This document shows positions 35,865-44,981 of a stretch of DNA of 64,000 nt, one piece after another (within the stretch, counting starts at the first letter, position 1; the number at the start of each line of letters is the position of its first letter). The translations under genes were made by a program, and so were the position numbers. Below the pieces are notes generated by a model. That model searched no databases, had not been told where the DNA came from, and saw only the letters and a program-made list of their open reading frames with translations. Source of the stretch: Alcanivorax sp. S71-1-4 (GTDB taxonomy: Bacteria > Pseudomonadota > Gammaproteobacteria > Pseudomonadales > Alcanivoracaceae); the NCBI RefSeq assembly GCF_009846755.1, contig NZ_AQOR01000005.1, positions 62,001-126,000 of the forward strand. Reading direction: 5' to 3'.

Positions 35865-36229
35865 TGACCGCCATCGTGAAATACCGGGATTACTACGGCT
35901 CCATCGAAGCCAGCCCGGAAGACGGCTGCCTGTACGGCCGCCTGCTGTATATCCAGCCACTGGTGAACTTTGAGGGCGACACGGTGCCGGAGACCGAAGC
36001 CGCCTTCCGTGCCGCAGTGGACGATTATCTGGCCGACTGCGAAGCCCGGGGTGTGCACCCGGAGCAACCCTGCAAAGGCACTTTCAATGTGCGCGTGGGT
36101 CATGCGCTGCACCTGAGCGCCGTACAGGCCGCCACCCGCGCGGAGATTTCCCTGAACGAACTGGTGCGCCGCGCCCTGGAGCAATACCTGCAGCCAAGTG
36201 GACAGGCCCGCTATGTCGCTGAGCCCTGA
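35864..36229 (+). CDS. hicB: HicB-type antitoxin
   Basis: 121 residues. The N-terminal part (YRDYYGSIEASPEDGCLYGR and FEGDTVPETEAAFRAAVDDY) is the partly degenerate RNase H-like HicB fold. The C-terminal part (ALHLSAVQAATRAEISLNEL followed by VRRALEQYL) is a ribbon-helix-helix DNA-binding domain. It neutralises HicA and should repress the operon through the palindrome at 35540-35583. Confidence 0.9.
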   Translation: MTAIVKYRDYYGSIEASPEDGCLYGRLLYIQPLVNFEGDTVPETEAAFRAAVDDYLADCEARGVHPEQPCKGTFNVRVGHALHLSAVQAATRAEISLNELVRRALEQYLQPSGQARYVAEP

Positions 36230-36316
36230 CCGACAACCACCATCGGCAATCACTGACATCCTGCCGGGGACAAATCGCACAGCAGAGCCACCGGCCAGTC
36301 TGTATACTGCAACGCC

Positions 36317-38125
36317 ATGACTGAGACACCCCTGACCATCCTGGAACGCGTTTTCGGCTACCACAGCTTCCGTGGCCACCAGCAGGCGATCATCGAGACG
36401 CTCTGGCACGGCCATGACGCACTGGTTCTGATGCCCACCGGCGGCGGTAAATCCCTCTGCTACCAGATTCCCGCGCTGCTGCGCAGCGGCACCGGGGTCG
36501 TAATCTCGCCCTTGATTGCGCTGATGCAGGATCAGGTGGATGCCCTGCACGAGCTGGGCGTACGCGCCGGTTTTCTCAATTCATCGCTTGGGCGCGACGA
36601 CATCCTGGCCACCGAGCAGGCCCTGTTGCATGGCCAGCTCGACCTGCTTTATATCGCACCGGAACGCCTCACCCAGCAGCGCACCCTGTCACTGCTGAAG
36701 CAGATTCCGCTGGCGCTGTTCGCCATCGACGAGGCCCACTGCGTCTCCCAGTGGGGCCATGATTTCCGCAGCGAATACCTGCAGCTTGGCCTGTTGCACG
36801 AACAGTTTCCCGAAGTACCGCGCATTGCCCTCACCGCGACCGCAGACATGCGCACCCGCGAGGAAATCGCCCGGCGCCTGCAGCTCACCGATGCCGCCCA
36901 CTTCGTCAGCAGTTTTGACCGGCCGAACATCCAGTACCGCATCACGCAAAAAAGCAACGCCCGCCAGCAACTGCTGCGCTTTCTGCGCGCCGAACATCCG
37001 GGTGATGCCGGCATCGTCTACTGCCTGTCACGCAACAAGGTGGATACCACCGCCGAATGGCTGCAACAGCAAGGCTTCAACGCCCTGCCCTACCATGCCG
37101 GCCTGCTGGCGGCACAGCGCCGCGACCACCAGCAACGCTTCCTGCGCGAGGACGGCGTCATCATGGTGGCCACCATCGCGTTCGGCATGGGCATCGACAA
37201 ACCTGACGTGCGTTTCGTCGCTCACCTGGACCTGCCGAAAAGCATCGAAGGCTACTATCAGGAAACCGGCCGCGCAGGCCGTGACGGCGAGCCCGCCACC
37301 GCCTGGCTGGTGTACGGAGTGGAAGACGTCATCAAGCTGCGGCAGATGCTCGAAGGCTCCGCCGGCTCCGAAGAGCACAAGCGCAGCGAGCGGCAGAAAC
37401 TCGACGCCATGCTCGGCCTGTGCGAGATCGTCAGTTGTCGCCGACACGCCCTGCTGACCTACTTCGGCGAAGACAGCGACGCCCGGTGTGGCAACTGCGA
37501 TGCCTGCCTGCACCCGGCCCGCACCTGGGACGCCAGTGACGCTGTGCGCAAGGCATTATCGTGCGTGTACCGAACCGGCCAGCGCTTCGGCGTCAATCAC
37601 CTGATCGACGTGCTGCGCGGCAGCGATAACGAAAAAGTGCGCCAGTTCGGCCATCAACATCTGAGCACCTACGGCATCGGCAGCGACCTCCCCACCGCCG
37701 GCTGGCGCAGCGTATTCCGCCAGCTGGTGGCCCGTGGCCTGCTGCGCGTTGACGTGGACGGCTACGGCGCCCTGCATCTCACCGAAGCCTGCCGCCCGAT
37801 CCTGCGTGGCGAGGAAAGCGTGCACCTGCGCGAGGACGTCAAGGAAGCCACCGAGCGCAGCCGCAGCAAACGGCATCAACCGGCTCTGCCGGAAGAAGAC
37901 CGACCATTGTGGGAAGCGCTGCGCAAACTGCGCAAGGAGTTGGCAGACGAGCATGGCGTACCGCCCTACGTCATTTTCAACGACCGCACGCTCACCGAGA
38001 TGGTCGAGCGGCGACCACTGAAAGACAACGAACTGCTGAGCGTCACCGGGGTGGGCGAAACCAAGCTGGAACGGTTTGGGGACGCGTTTCTGGAAGTCAT
38101 TCGCGAGTTTGAATACGCTGAATAA
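36317..38125 (+). CDS. recQ: ATP-dependent DNA helicase RecQ
   Basis: 602 residues, normal for bacterial RecQ. Helicase motifs are [20 protein letters not shown] (motif 0), [15 protein letters not shown] (Walker A), [16 protein letters not shown] (DEAH plus aromatic-rich loop) and [13 protein letters not shown] (motif VI). The zinc site uses [12 protein letters not shown] and CGNCDAC. The RQC winged helix follows and a single HRDC domain ([20 protein letters not shown]) closes the protein. It unwinds DNA in RecF-pathway repair and suppresses illegitimate recombination. It appears monocistronic. Confidence 0.97.
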   Translation: MTETPLTILERVFGYHSFRGHQQAIIETLWHGHDALVLMPTGGGKSLCYQIPALLRSGTGVVISPLIALMQDQVDALHELGVRAGFLNSSLGRDDILATEQALLHGQLDLLYIAPERLTQQRTLSLLKQIPLALFAIDEAHCVSQWGHDFRSEYLQLGLLHEQFPEVPRIALTATADMRTREEIARRLQLTDAAHFVSSFDRPNIQYRITQKSNARQQLLRFLRAEHPGDAGIVYCLSRNKVDTTAEWLQQQGFNALPYHAGLLAAQRRDHQQRFLREDGVIMVATIAFGMGIDKPDVRFVAHLDLPKSIEGYYQETGRAGRDGEPATAWLVYGVEDVIKLRQMLEGSAGSEEHKRSERQKLDAMLGLCEIVSCRRHALLTYFGEDSDARCGNCDACLHPARTWDASDAVRKALSCVYRTGQRFGVNHLIDVLRGSDNEKVRQFGHQHLSTYGIGSDLPTAGWRSVFRQLVARGLLRVDVDGYGALHLTEACRPILRGEESVHLREDVKEATERSRSKRHQPALPEEDRPLWEALRKLRKELADEHGVPPYVIFNDRTLTEMVERRPLKDNELLSVTGVGETKLERFGDAFLEVIREFEYAE

Positions 38126-38269
38126 CTATCCATTGCAGAAGAGGCAAGCGATTTGGCCGAGAGAGGCCGTCAGGCAAAAAACGCGCTGCCCCCGGCGTTC
38201 CATGCACATCATGTGCCGCCTCGCACCAAGTGACGCAGCCCGCCAGTTACCAAGCTGATTAATGCGACG

Positions 38270-38460
38270 GTAGGGTGGGTAGAGCCAAAGGCGAAACCCA
38301 CCGGGTCCATGCCCGGTATTCACTCCCGCAAAACTATCGAAACGGCGCTGCTTAGGAGGCAGGTAGTTTCAATTTAGGAGGCGGGTAGTCTCGATGGTTT
38401 TGTGCGAGCAGTGTGCAGCATGGACACGGTGGGTTTCGCCTTTGGCTCTACCCACCCTAC
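38270..38460. repeat. Inverted-repeat element copy B (33-bp perfect arms)
   Basis: Left arm 38270-38302 and right arm 38428-38460 are identical in sequence to those of copy A and perfectly complementary to each other. The 125-bp centre matches copy A in the opposite orientation and contains an extra tandem duplication of about 21 bp (38354-38395, TTAGGAGGC.GGTAGT units). It fills most of the 360-bp gap 38126-38485 between recQ and the convergent reductase gene, which has no other feature. Confidence 0.9.
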
Positions 38461-38485
38461 CTGCACAAGGGGGAGGACACTACCG

Positions 38486-39139
38486 TCAGTATCCCACCGT
38501 AAATCTCGCGTTACGATACTGCCCTTGCTCCACTTCATCCAGCAGCGCCACCGCCAGATCCGCCACGGATATCCTGGCCGGCTGATCCCCGTCCATCAGC
38601 AGCTCATCCCCACCCAGGCGAAACTGCCCGGTGCGCGGCCCCGGCTCCAGCAGTGCGGACGGGGAAATCATGGTCCAGTCCAGTCCCGATTCCTTTTGCA
38701 GGATATTCAGCGCCTCGCGTGCGCCCAGCGCGCCATCTTTCCATTCCGCCGGGAATTCAGGCGTGTCCACCAACTGCACGCCCGGCGCCACAAACAGGCT
38801 GCCCGCGCCACCCACTGCCAGCAGCCGCACACCGGCCTGCCGTGCTGCGTCGATAATATGACGGGTGCCGCTGACGTACTGCTCGTACACCGCCGCGCCC
38901 TGATAGCCCCCCGCATTGTAAGCGCTGATCAACACATCACAGCCGCGGATCTGCCCTGCCGTATTGGTGGGATCGTTAATGTCGCCTTTGACCACCGTCA
39001 GCCGGGTACGCAAGGCGGCGGGGACGCTGACACGCTCGGGATCGCGGGCAACGGCGGTCACATCGTGACCACGGTTCAGGGCTTCTTCCAGAACGGCCTT
39101 GCCAACAAAGCCGGTGGCGCCAATCAATGCCAGTTTCAT
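38486..39139 (-). CDS. NAD(P)-binding atypical SDR (NmrA/YwnB-like)
   Basis: 217 residues starting MKLALIGATGFVGKAVLEEA, a GxxGxxG Rossmann motif at the very N-terminus, with VARDPERV after beta-2, which suits NADP(H). LAVGGAGSLFVAPGVQLVDT and LDWTMISPSALLEPGPRTG are typical of the SDR_a5/YwnB group, which contains quinone or flavin reductases and redox-sensing proteins. It is divergent from a LysR regulator, with a palindrome between them, and is the probable target of that regulator. Confidence 0.83.
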   Translation of the reverse strand: MKLALIGATGFVGKAVLEEALNRGHDVTAVARDPERVSVPAALRTRLTVVKGDINDPTNTAGQIRGCDVLISAYNAGGYQGAAVYEQYVSGTRHIIDAARQAGVRLLAVGGAGSLFVAPGVQLVDTPEFPAEWKDGALGAREALNILQKESGLDWTMISPSALLEPGPRTGQFRLGGDELLMDGDQPARISVADLAVALLDEVEQGQYRNARFTVGY

Positions 39140-39253
39140 GATGCTGCTCCTGTTTCAGGGGGTCTTGTCGCCAGCGGCGTGTCCGCCAACAAGTAGGGAA
39201 GAATCCTACTCCCTGAAGCAGAACTGGATTAGCCATCAATCTAAGCTATCTTT

Positions 39254-39270
39254 GTTAAGCCAGACTTAAC
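39254..39270. promoter_or_regulatory. LysR-type operator between reductase and regulator
   Basis: GTTAAG (39254-39259) and CTTAAC (39265-39270) form a perfect inverted repeat with a 5-bp spacer, the dyad size and T/A pattern of LysR recognition sites, 13 bp upstream of the regulator start chosen here. Confidence 0.6.
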
Positions 39271-39283
39271 AATGGGAACGCTC

Positions 39284-40189
39284 ATGCAGCATCTCCGACA
39301 AATGGCCATCTTCGCCCGGGTGGTCGAGGCCGGCGCCATGCGGCGCGCGGCAGAGAGCCTGGGTATGACCGCGTCCGCTGTGAGCCAGCAGATGCGGGCG
39401 CTGGAAACCAGCCTCGGCCTGCCGCTACTGCACCGCTCCACTCGCCGGCTGACGATGACAGAAGCCGGCGAGCGCTATTACCAGCACTGCGCCCGCATGC
39501 TCGCGGCGGCCCGGGATGCCGAAGATGTCGTGGCCGCATTGCGGGATTCACTCACCGGCGAATTGCGTATCACCGCGCCGGTGGGGCTCGCAGGCGCCCC
39601 TCTGGCGGATGCCCTGTCACCGCTGCTGATCAATCACCCCCAACTGAACCTGAGCATCCTGGCCACGGATGAACGCATTGACCTGATCCACGAGCGGATC
39701 GATATCGCAGTGCGCGTCGGCACTCTGCCCTATGCCGGATTTATCGCCCATCCCCTGGCCGAATTTCCGATGCTGCTGTGCGCGGCACCCGCGTATCTGG
39801 ACCGGCTCGGTACGCCCGGCAACACCGCTGATCTGAGTCGGCATCACTGGCTCGTGCTATCGCAGGTCGCTGGCCAACGCCAACTGACGTTACACCATCG
39901 TCAGGGCCGCACAGAGAAACTGCGCGTGAGCCCACGGGTACTGTGCAACAACCTGAACGTCGCCCGTCACTTTGCGCGGCGCGGCCTGGGGCTGTGTCTG
40001 TTGCCCTGGCACGAAGCACGCGTGGCCCTGGCCAGTGGCGAGCTGGTGCACGTGCTGCCCGACTGGGCGCCACCGCCGATGCCCGCCTGGGCACTGACGC
40101 TGGAGCGCGAAACACCTGCCAAGGTCAGTGCAGCGCTGGCATTGCTGAAACGTCATTTCCATACACTGCAGCCGGACGTACGCGCCTGA
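39284..40189 (+). CDS. LysR-family transcriptional regulator
   Basis: 301 residues from the ATG at 39284, preceded by GGGAA; an ATG at 39272 is possible but abuts the palindrome and has no ribosome site. The N-terminal winged HTH is MRRAAESLGMTASAVSQQMR. A LysR substrate domain begins GELRITAPVGLAGAPLADAL and includes DIAVRVGTLPYAGFIAHPL, as in the DmlR/AaeR branch. It likely controls the divergent SDR gene. Inducer unknown. Confidence 0.9.
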   Translation: MQHLRQMAIFARVVEAGAMRRAAESLGMTASAVSQQMRALETSLGLPLLHRSTRRLTMTEAGERYYQHCARMLAAARDAEDVVAALRDSLTGELRITAPVGLAGAPLADALSPLLINHPQLNLSILATDERIDLIHERIDIAVRVGTLPYAGFIAHPLAEFPMLLCAAPAYLDRLGTPGNTADLSRHHWLVLSQVAGQRQLTLHHRQGRTEKLRVSPRVLCNNLNVARHFARRGLGLCLLPWHEARVALASGELVHVLPDWAPPPMPAWALTLERETPAKVSAALALLKRHFHTLQPDVRA

Positions 40190-40199
40190 CGCGATGTGA

Positions 40200-40463
40200 A
40201 GGAACCTCTGAATAACTCCCCGGTGGTTCTGCGGGCGCTACAGCATGCAGTAGCAAGGCGCGGCGCGCCGGCAATGGCATCGTCCTTGTCAAGCGACGCA
40301 ACGCGGCTAATGCGTGCTGCAGCGCCCGCCCTGCGGGGCTTTCCGGGCGGCGCCTGCTCCGCGTTGCGTCTTCTCGACGTAGCCCGCTATGCCTTCGAAG
40401 CCGCGCCTTGATCAGACACCGCCCGGAAAGCCAGAATCACCGGGGAGTTATTCAGAGGTTCCT
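40200..40463. mobile_element. MITE-like element with perfect 26-bp terminal inverted repeats
   Basis: Left end 40200-40225 and right end 40438-40463 are perfect reverse complements beginning AGGAACCTCTGAATAAC. Inside are further imperfect inverted pairs: GGGCGCTACAGCATGCAGTAGC-like (about 40233) with its counterpart near 40325, GGCTTTCCGGGCGG near 40338 with its complement near 40417, and CAAGGCGCGGC near 40254 with its complement near 40402. No coding capacity or clear target duplication is seen. The gap 40190-40572 holds nothing else. Confidence 0.75.
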
Positions 40464-40572
40464 CAAAAGTCGTGAACACAGGACATGGCGTCTGGCGACC
40501 TGTCCGCCATCGTTATACGGTAACGGTCCACTGCAAAACTGTTCACTGAAAGCCCTTTCAGGCGGAGGCAAC

Positions 40573-41571
40573 GTGGCTGACTCAGATCCGGTGATGCCCC
40601 TGGTACGCGATAATCACGACGGCCAACCACGTCGTGTTGGCGTGGAAATCGAACTGTCCGGCCTGGGGTATGCGGCGCTGGTCCACATCGTTGCGCAGGC
40701 ATTGCAGGCCACCGCCCGGGAAGAAAGCCGCTATGAATCAGTGATCGACAGCGATGACGGCCCGTTCAAGGTCGAGCTGGATTCCAAACAGGTGAAGGAC
40801 TTTGCCCCGGATACCGGTGTGCTGCCCGCGCCACTGGCGGAAGTCACGGACGCCGCATTGCAGTTGCTCGACGCCACCGCCGAAAAAATTGTGCCGCTGG
40901 AAATCGTCTCACCGCCGCTGCCGCTGGAGGCCCTGCCGAAAGTGGAAACCCTGTGCCAGACGCTGCGTGACGCCGGCGGCCTGGGCAGCCGCCACGCCCT
41001 GCACTACGCATTCGGACTGCAACTCAATCCCGAACTGCCCGGCCTGGATGCGGACACCCTGCTCGCGTACCTGCGTGCCTTCGCGCTGAGCTACCCCTGG
41101 CTCAAGCATCGTCACCAGCTGGACATCAGCCGCAAATTCACCCCCTACATCGATGCCTGGCCCGAGGACTATGTGAGACTGATCCTGGCCGACGACTACC
41201 GGCCGGATCTCGACAGGCTGATCACCGACTACCTGCACCACAACCCGACCCGCAACCGCGCGCTGGACATGATGCCGCTGTTTGCGCACCTGGATGAGCC
41301 GCGTATCCGCAACGAGATTGACGATGACCGGATCAAGCCGCGCCCCACGCTGCATTACCGCCTGCCGGATTGCGACATCGACAACCCGGACTGGTCGTTT
41401 TCACAGGTGTGGAACGACTGGGTGCGCGTCGACACGCTGGCCTGCGAACCGGACCGGCTGAAAGACATGATGGCGGCCTGGCACGCACGACAGCCACTGA
41501 GCCTGGATCGCCTGCTGATGGACTGGACCGAGGAAAGCGCTGCATGGCTGACGCTGCCCAAGACATCCTGA
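40573..41571 (+). CDS. Amidoligase-family protein (Amidoligase_2, PF12224 type)
   Basis: 332 residues from GTG at 40573 with GGAGG 4 bp upstream; ATG at 40594 is an alternative, and the frame is open upstream into the MITE. RRVGVEIELSGL is the start of the glutamine-synthetase-like catalytic fold, FKVELDSKQVKDF and IVPLEIVSPPLPLEALPKVE carry further acidic metal-binding residues, and YAFGLQLNPELPGLD is conserved. These predicted ATP-dependent ligases join amino groups to carboxylates. Published comparative work linked them with glutamine amidotransferase-like hydrolases, as here: the next gene overlaps by 28 bp. The substrate is unknown. Confidence 0.8.
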   Translation: MADSDPVMPLVRDNHDGQPRRVGVEIELSGLGYAALVHIVAQALQATAREESRYESVIDSDDGPFKVELDSKQVKDFAPDTGVLPAPLAEVTDAALQLLDATAEKIVPLEIVSPPLPLEALPKVETLCQTLRDAGGLGSRHALHYAFGLQLNPELPGLDADTLLAYLRAFALSYPWLKHRHQLDISRKFTPYIDAWPEDYVRLILADDYRPDLDRLITDYLHHNPTRNRALDMMPLFAHLDEPRIRNEIDDDRIKPRPTLHYRLPDCDIDNPDWSFSQVWNDWVRVDTLACEPDRLKDMMAAWHARQPLSLDRLLMDWTEESAAWLTLPKTS

Positions 41572-42236
41572 TCGGCGTCGCCGGGCCTCGCCGGCATCTG
41601 CTGGATATTCCCCTGATTCGCGCCGGCCTGATGCAGCATGGCGCACGCACCCGGCGCCTGCACCCGGGCAGTAGCCGTGACTGGCGCGCCCTGGACGCGG
41701 TCGTGATCGCCGGCGGCGCGCATATTCATCCGCGCCGTTACCGCCACCAGCCCAGTATCGACGCCCGCTACAATCCGCCACGCGATGACTACGAACTGGC
41801 CCTGCTGGATTACGCGCAGCAACACCGGCTGCCTGTGCTGGGCATCTGCCGCGGCGCACAGCTGCTGAACGTATTCCACGGCGGCACGCTGCACCAGGAC
41901 ATCACACCACTGCGCCGCAATACACGCCCCCGCCATTTGCTGACACCGATGCAGACCGTGCGCGTGATGCCGCACAGCCGGCTCGCGCGCATCCTGGAAC
42001 GGGAAACACTCGGCGCCAACCGGCTGCACAGCCAGTCAGTACGACAACTTGGACGGGGGTTACGGGTGTCCGCGCTGGACCCGGATCATTTCGTGCAGGC
42101 GGTGGAATCGGTACGGGACGACTGGCAGGTGGGTGTGCAATGGCATCCGGAATATCTGCTTTATCATCCGGCGCATCGCAAGCTGTTCAGGGCACTGGTA
42201 GAGGCAGCGCGGCGCAGAAAACGCCCGGCACGCTAG
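41544..42236 (+). CDS. PuuD-like class I glutamine amidotransferase / gamma-glutamyl hydrolase
   Basis: 230 residues from the ATG at 41544, with GAGGAA upstream, overlapping the amidoligase gene by 28 bp. The nucleophile elbow is LGICRGAQLLNVFHGG, and HPEY in GVQWHPEYLLY supplies the His-Glu of the triad. The oxyanion and GGAHIHP segments fit the peptidase C26 family, which includes gamma-glutamyl-GABA hydrolase. With the amidoligase it probably makes and trims gamma-glutamyl-type amides. The arginine-rich C-terminus (AARRRKRPAR) is unusual. Confidence 0.85.
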   Translation: MADAAQDILIGVAGPRRHLLDIPLIRAGLMQHGARTRRLHPGSSRDWRALDAVVIAGGAHIHPRRYRHQPSIDARYNPPRDDYELALLDYAQQHRLPVLGICRGAQLLNVFHGGTLHQDITPLRRNTRPRHLLTPMQTVRVMPHSRLARILERETLGANRLHSQSVRQLGRGLRVSALDPDHFVQAVESVRDDWQVGVQWHPEYLLYHPAHRKLFRALVEAARRRKRPAR

Positions 42237-42256
42237 CCATCACACCATCCCGGCTC

Positions 42257-43126
42257 TCAGAACAGCCCCCCTTCCTGCGGGCAACTCTCGGCCGTCAGGT
42301 TTTGCGACAGCACAAACCGGTCCGCATCGGTCCGTGCCTCGATGTCGGCCACACGCAGATACGTCATGCGCCAGTATTCCGGGTTCTCGACAAAGCGCGA
42401 TTCGATTGCCAGGTCGCCGCGTGGCAGCTCCGCCTCCCGCATGACTACCGTCAGCGTGCGGCCCGACCGGGTGACCTGATACCCCTGATTCGGATAGGCC
42501 AGCTCGACACAGGCCAGGAAGGTTTTCAGCGTGGTTTTCAGCGGCTGGCCAAGATTGTGTGCAATCGGCTTGTCCTGCACGCCGGCCAGTTCCCGTTGCA
42601 CTGCCGCCTGGCCGATGCGTTCCAGCAATGCGGCGCGGCGCTGCTGCTCTTTTTCTTCGGCGGCGGCCAGCTGCGCGCGCAGCAGTTCCGCTTCCTGACG
42701 CCGCTGTTCCGCTTCACGCCATTCCTGCTCGCGGGCCTGCTCCACCGCCTGCCATTCGCGCGCCATCATCTCGGCGATGGCCTGTTCTTCTGCAACACGC
42801 AGGCGTTCGGCCTCTTCCGCCTCGGCCGCCATGATCTGCGTTTTGCAGCCGTCAAGCACCGCGCTCAATTCCGCTTCTGTCAGCGTCAGCGCACGCGCAT
42901 GCAGATCCGCAAGATAGGCACAGGGGCCATGCAGCGCGCCCAGTTCATCGATGGCGGCATAGGTCAGACCGCTGATGCGGTCGGGCGGCGCGGCCTGGGG
43001 CACCCAGGGCGGTGTCAGGTCAGAGATCGGCGCACAGCCCGCTGCCAGCAGACACAGCAGCCACACGCGGGCATCGCGCGCACGGGCGCGGTGAGACGAA
43101 AACACAGCAGTCAAAGACATCCGCAT
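42257..43126 (-). CDS. Lipoprotein with long coiled coil, unknown function
   Basis: 289 residues from ATG 43126; starts at 43120 or upstream are possible because no good ribosome site is seen. ARVWLLCLLAAGC is a lipobox, so the mature protein begins with a lipid-modified Cys. Residues about 100-185 are a Glu/Ala/Arg-rich coiled coil (AEAEEAERLRVAEEQAIAEM onward). A C-terminal domain of about 90 residues contains LACVELAYPNQGYQVTRSGR. I do not recognise a family. It converges on the amidotransferase gene with a 20-bp gap. Confidence 0.75.
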   Translation of the reverse strand: MRMSLTAVFSSHRARARDARVWLLCLLAAGCAPISDLTPPWVPQAAPPDRISGLTYAAIDELGALHGPCAYLADLHARALTLTEAELSAVLDGCKTQIMAAEAEEAERLRVAEEQAIAEMMAREWQAVEQAREQEWREAEQRRQEAELLRAQLAAAEEKEQQRRAALLERIGQAAVQRELAGVQDKPIAHNLGQPLKTTLKTFLACVELAYPNQGYQVTRSGRTLTVVMREAELPRGDLAIESRFVENPEYWRMTYLRVADIEARTDADRFVLSQNLTAESCPQEGGLF

Positions 43127-43331
43127 GACCAGGACAAAACAGATCAATCCGCATTTTGACAGGTGTGTTGCCGACAGTGTCCTGGCGGCAACCTGCATCA
43201 CAGGACGATGGTCGCGCGACGTACGTACTGTCGCGGAGCCATCAAACGGCCCTTGTTATACCGGATTCAACCAGAAACGTCATTGCCGGAGGACGTTGCG
43301 ACAACAAAGGTGGCGCACAGGCCACAAAACA

Positions 43332-43353
43332 CCACGCCCCGAACGGGGCGTGG
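43332..43353 (-). terminator. Rho-independent terminator of the fumarase gene
   Basis: CCACGCCCC and GGGGCGTGG pair around GTTC just past the fumarase stop codon; on the minus strand the stem is followed by TGTTTTGTG. Confidence 0.85.
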
Positions 43354-43361
43354 CATCAGGT

Positions 43362-44882
43362 TCAGGCTGTTTCGGTGACGGGAATCTTGCCGATCTTCGC
43401 CTGCCAGATTTTCGGGCCGGTGCGATGCACCGAGGTACCTTCGCTGTCGACGGCCACCGTCACTGGCATGTCCTGCACATCGAACTCGTAGATGGCTTCC
43501 ATACCCAGGTCCTCGAAGGCCACCACCCGGGACGAGCGGATGGCCTTGGACACCAGATACGCTGCGCCGCCCACAGCCATCAGGTACACCGCCTTGTTGT
43601 CGCGGATCGCATCAATCGCCGTCTGGCCACGTTCAGCCTTGCCGACCATGCCGATCAGGCCGGTGGCTTCGAGCATGGTGCGGGTAAACTTGTCCATGCG
43701 CGTGGCCGTGGTCGGGCCGGCCGGGCCGACCACTTCGTCGCCCACCGGGTCCACCGGGCCGACGTAGTAGATAAAGCGATTGGTGAAATCCACCGGCAGT
43801 GCTTCGCCCTTGGCGAGCATGTCCACCATGCGCTTGTGCGCGGCATCGCGGCCGGTCAGCAGCTTGCCGGAGAGCAGCAGCGTGTCGCCGGATTTCCAGG
43901 TCTGTACTTCTTCCGGGGTGATGCTATCCAGGTTCACCCGCTTCGACTGGCCGCCGTCGCCCCAGGCAATCTCCGGCCACTCGTTGATATCCGGTGCTTC
44001 CAGATCGGCCGGGCCGCTGCCGTCGAGCACAAAGTGCGCGTGGCGGGTGGCCGCGCAGTTGGGAATGATCGCCACCGGTTTGTTCGCTGCGTGCGTCGGG
44101 TAATCCACCACTTTCACATCCAGCACGGTGGTCAGGCCACCCAGGCCCTGCGCACCGATCCCGAGCGCGTTCACTTTCTCGAACAGTTCCAGACGCAGTT
44201 CTTCGGCGCGGGTCTGTGGGCCGCGTGCTTTCAGTTCGTGGATGTCGATCGGGTCCATCAGCGATTCTTTCGCCAGCACCATGGCCTTTTCGGCGGTGCC
44301 GCCGATACCGATGCCGAGCATACCCGGCGGGCACCAGCCGGCGCCCATTTTCGGCACCTGTTCCAGCACCCAGTCGACGATGGAATCGGACGGGTTGAGC
44401 ATCGCGAACTTGGATTTGGCTTCACTGCCGCCGCCCTTGGCCGCCACCTGAATATCCACGGTATGGCCGGGCACGATGTCGTAGTGAATCACGGCCGGGG
44501 TGTTGTCTTTGGTGTTGGCCCGCTTGCCGTCCGGGTCAGCCAGCACCGAGGCGCGCAGCACGTTGTCCGGATGGTTGTAGGCGCGGCGCACACCCTCGTT
44601 GATCATGTCGGTGAGGCTCATGTCGCCTTCAAAGGTCACCTGCATGCCGACCTTGCAGAACACGGTGACGATACCGGTGTCCTGGCAGATCGGCCGGTGG
44701 CCGGTGGCCGACATGCGCGAGTTCACCAGAATCTGCGCCATGGCATCCTTGGCCGCCGGGTTTTCCTCACGCTCGTAGGCTTCGTGCACGGCGCGGATAA
44801 AGTCCACGGGGTGGTAATACGAGATGTACTGCAGGGCATCAGCGACGCTCTGGATCACGTCGTCCTGGCGAATCACCGTCAT
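43362..44882 (-). CDS. Class I (iron-sulfur) fumarate hydratase
   Basis: 506 residues, the full length of FumA/FumB-type fumarases, with the alpha and beta parts in one chain. Likely [4Fe-4S] ligands are in RPICQDTGIVTVFCKVG, AGWCPPGMLGIGIGGTAE and IPNCAATRHAHFVLDGSG. Class I fumarases hydrate fumarate to malate in the TCA cycle and are oxygen-sensitive. SVHRTGPKIWQAKIGKIPV near the C-terminus belongs to the beta domain. It is a single gene with a TATAAT box upstream and a hairpin terminator downstream. Confidence 0.95.
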   Translation of the reverse strand: MTVIRQDDVIQSVADALQYISYYHPVDFIRAVHEAYEREENPAAKDAMAQILVNSRMSATGHRPICQDTGIVTVFCKVGMQVTFEGDMSLTDMINEGVRRAYNHPDNVLRASVLADPDGKRANTKDNTPAVIHYDIVPGHTVDIQVAAKGGGSEAKSKFAMLNPSDSIVDWVLEQVPKMGAGWCPPGMLGIGIGGTAEKAMVLAKESLMDPIDIHELKARGPQTRAEELRLELFEKVNALGIGAQGLGGLTTVLDVKVVDYPTHAANKPVAIIPNCAATRHAHFVLDGSGPADLEAPDINEWPEIAWGDGGQSKRVNLDSITPEEVQTWKSGDTLLLSGKLLTGRDAAHKRMVDMLAKGEALPVDFTNRFIYYVGPVDPVGDEVVGPAGPTTATRMDKFTRTMLEATGLIGMVGKAERGQTAIDAIRDNKAVYLMAVGGAAYLVSKAIRSSRVVAFEDLGMEAIYEFDVQDMPVTVAVDSEGTSVHRTGPKIWQAKIGKIPVTETA

Positions 44883-44915
44883 GTGTCACTCCGGCTCGGG
44901 ATATCGGGGGCGCGC

Positions 44916-44921
44916 ATTATA
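44916..44921 (-). promoter_or_regulatory. Candidate -10 box of the fumarase promoter
   Basis: A consensus TATAAT on the minus strand lies 34 bp upstream of the fumarase start codon. No clear -35 is seen at 17 bp, so an activator may be needed. Confidence 0.5.
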
Positions 44922-44981
44922 GCCTGATGGCGCCCCGGCGGGCACCTTGCGTGCCCCCGCCGAAGGTCAAAGAAGGGGCTC

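Noticed and set aside
40408-40572. Upstream extension of the amidoligase frame
   Set aside because: It runs through the right end of the MITE-like element and lacks a ribosome site; the GTG at 40573 follows GGAGG.
43125-44927. 600-codon open frame opposite the fumarase gene
   Set aside because: Antisense shadow of a full-length class I fumarase; composition is His/Gly/Arg-rich with no family motif.
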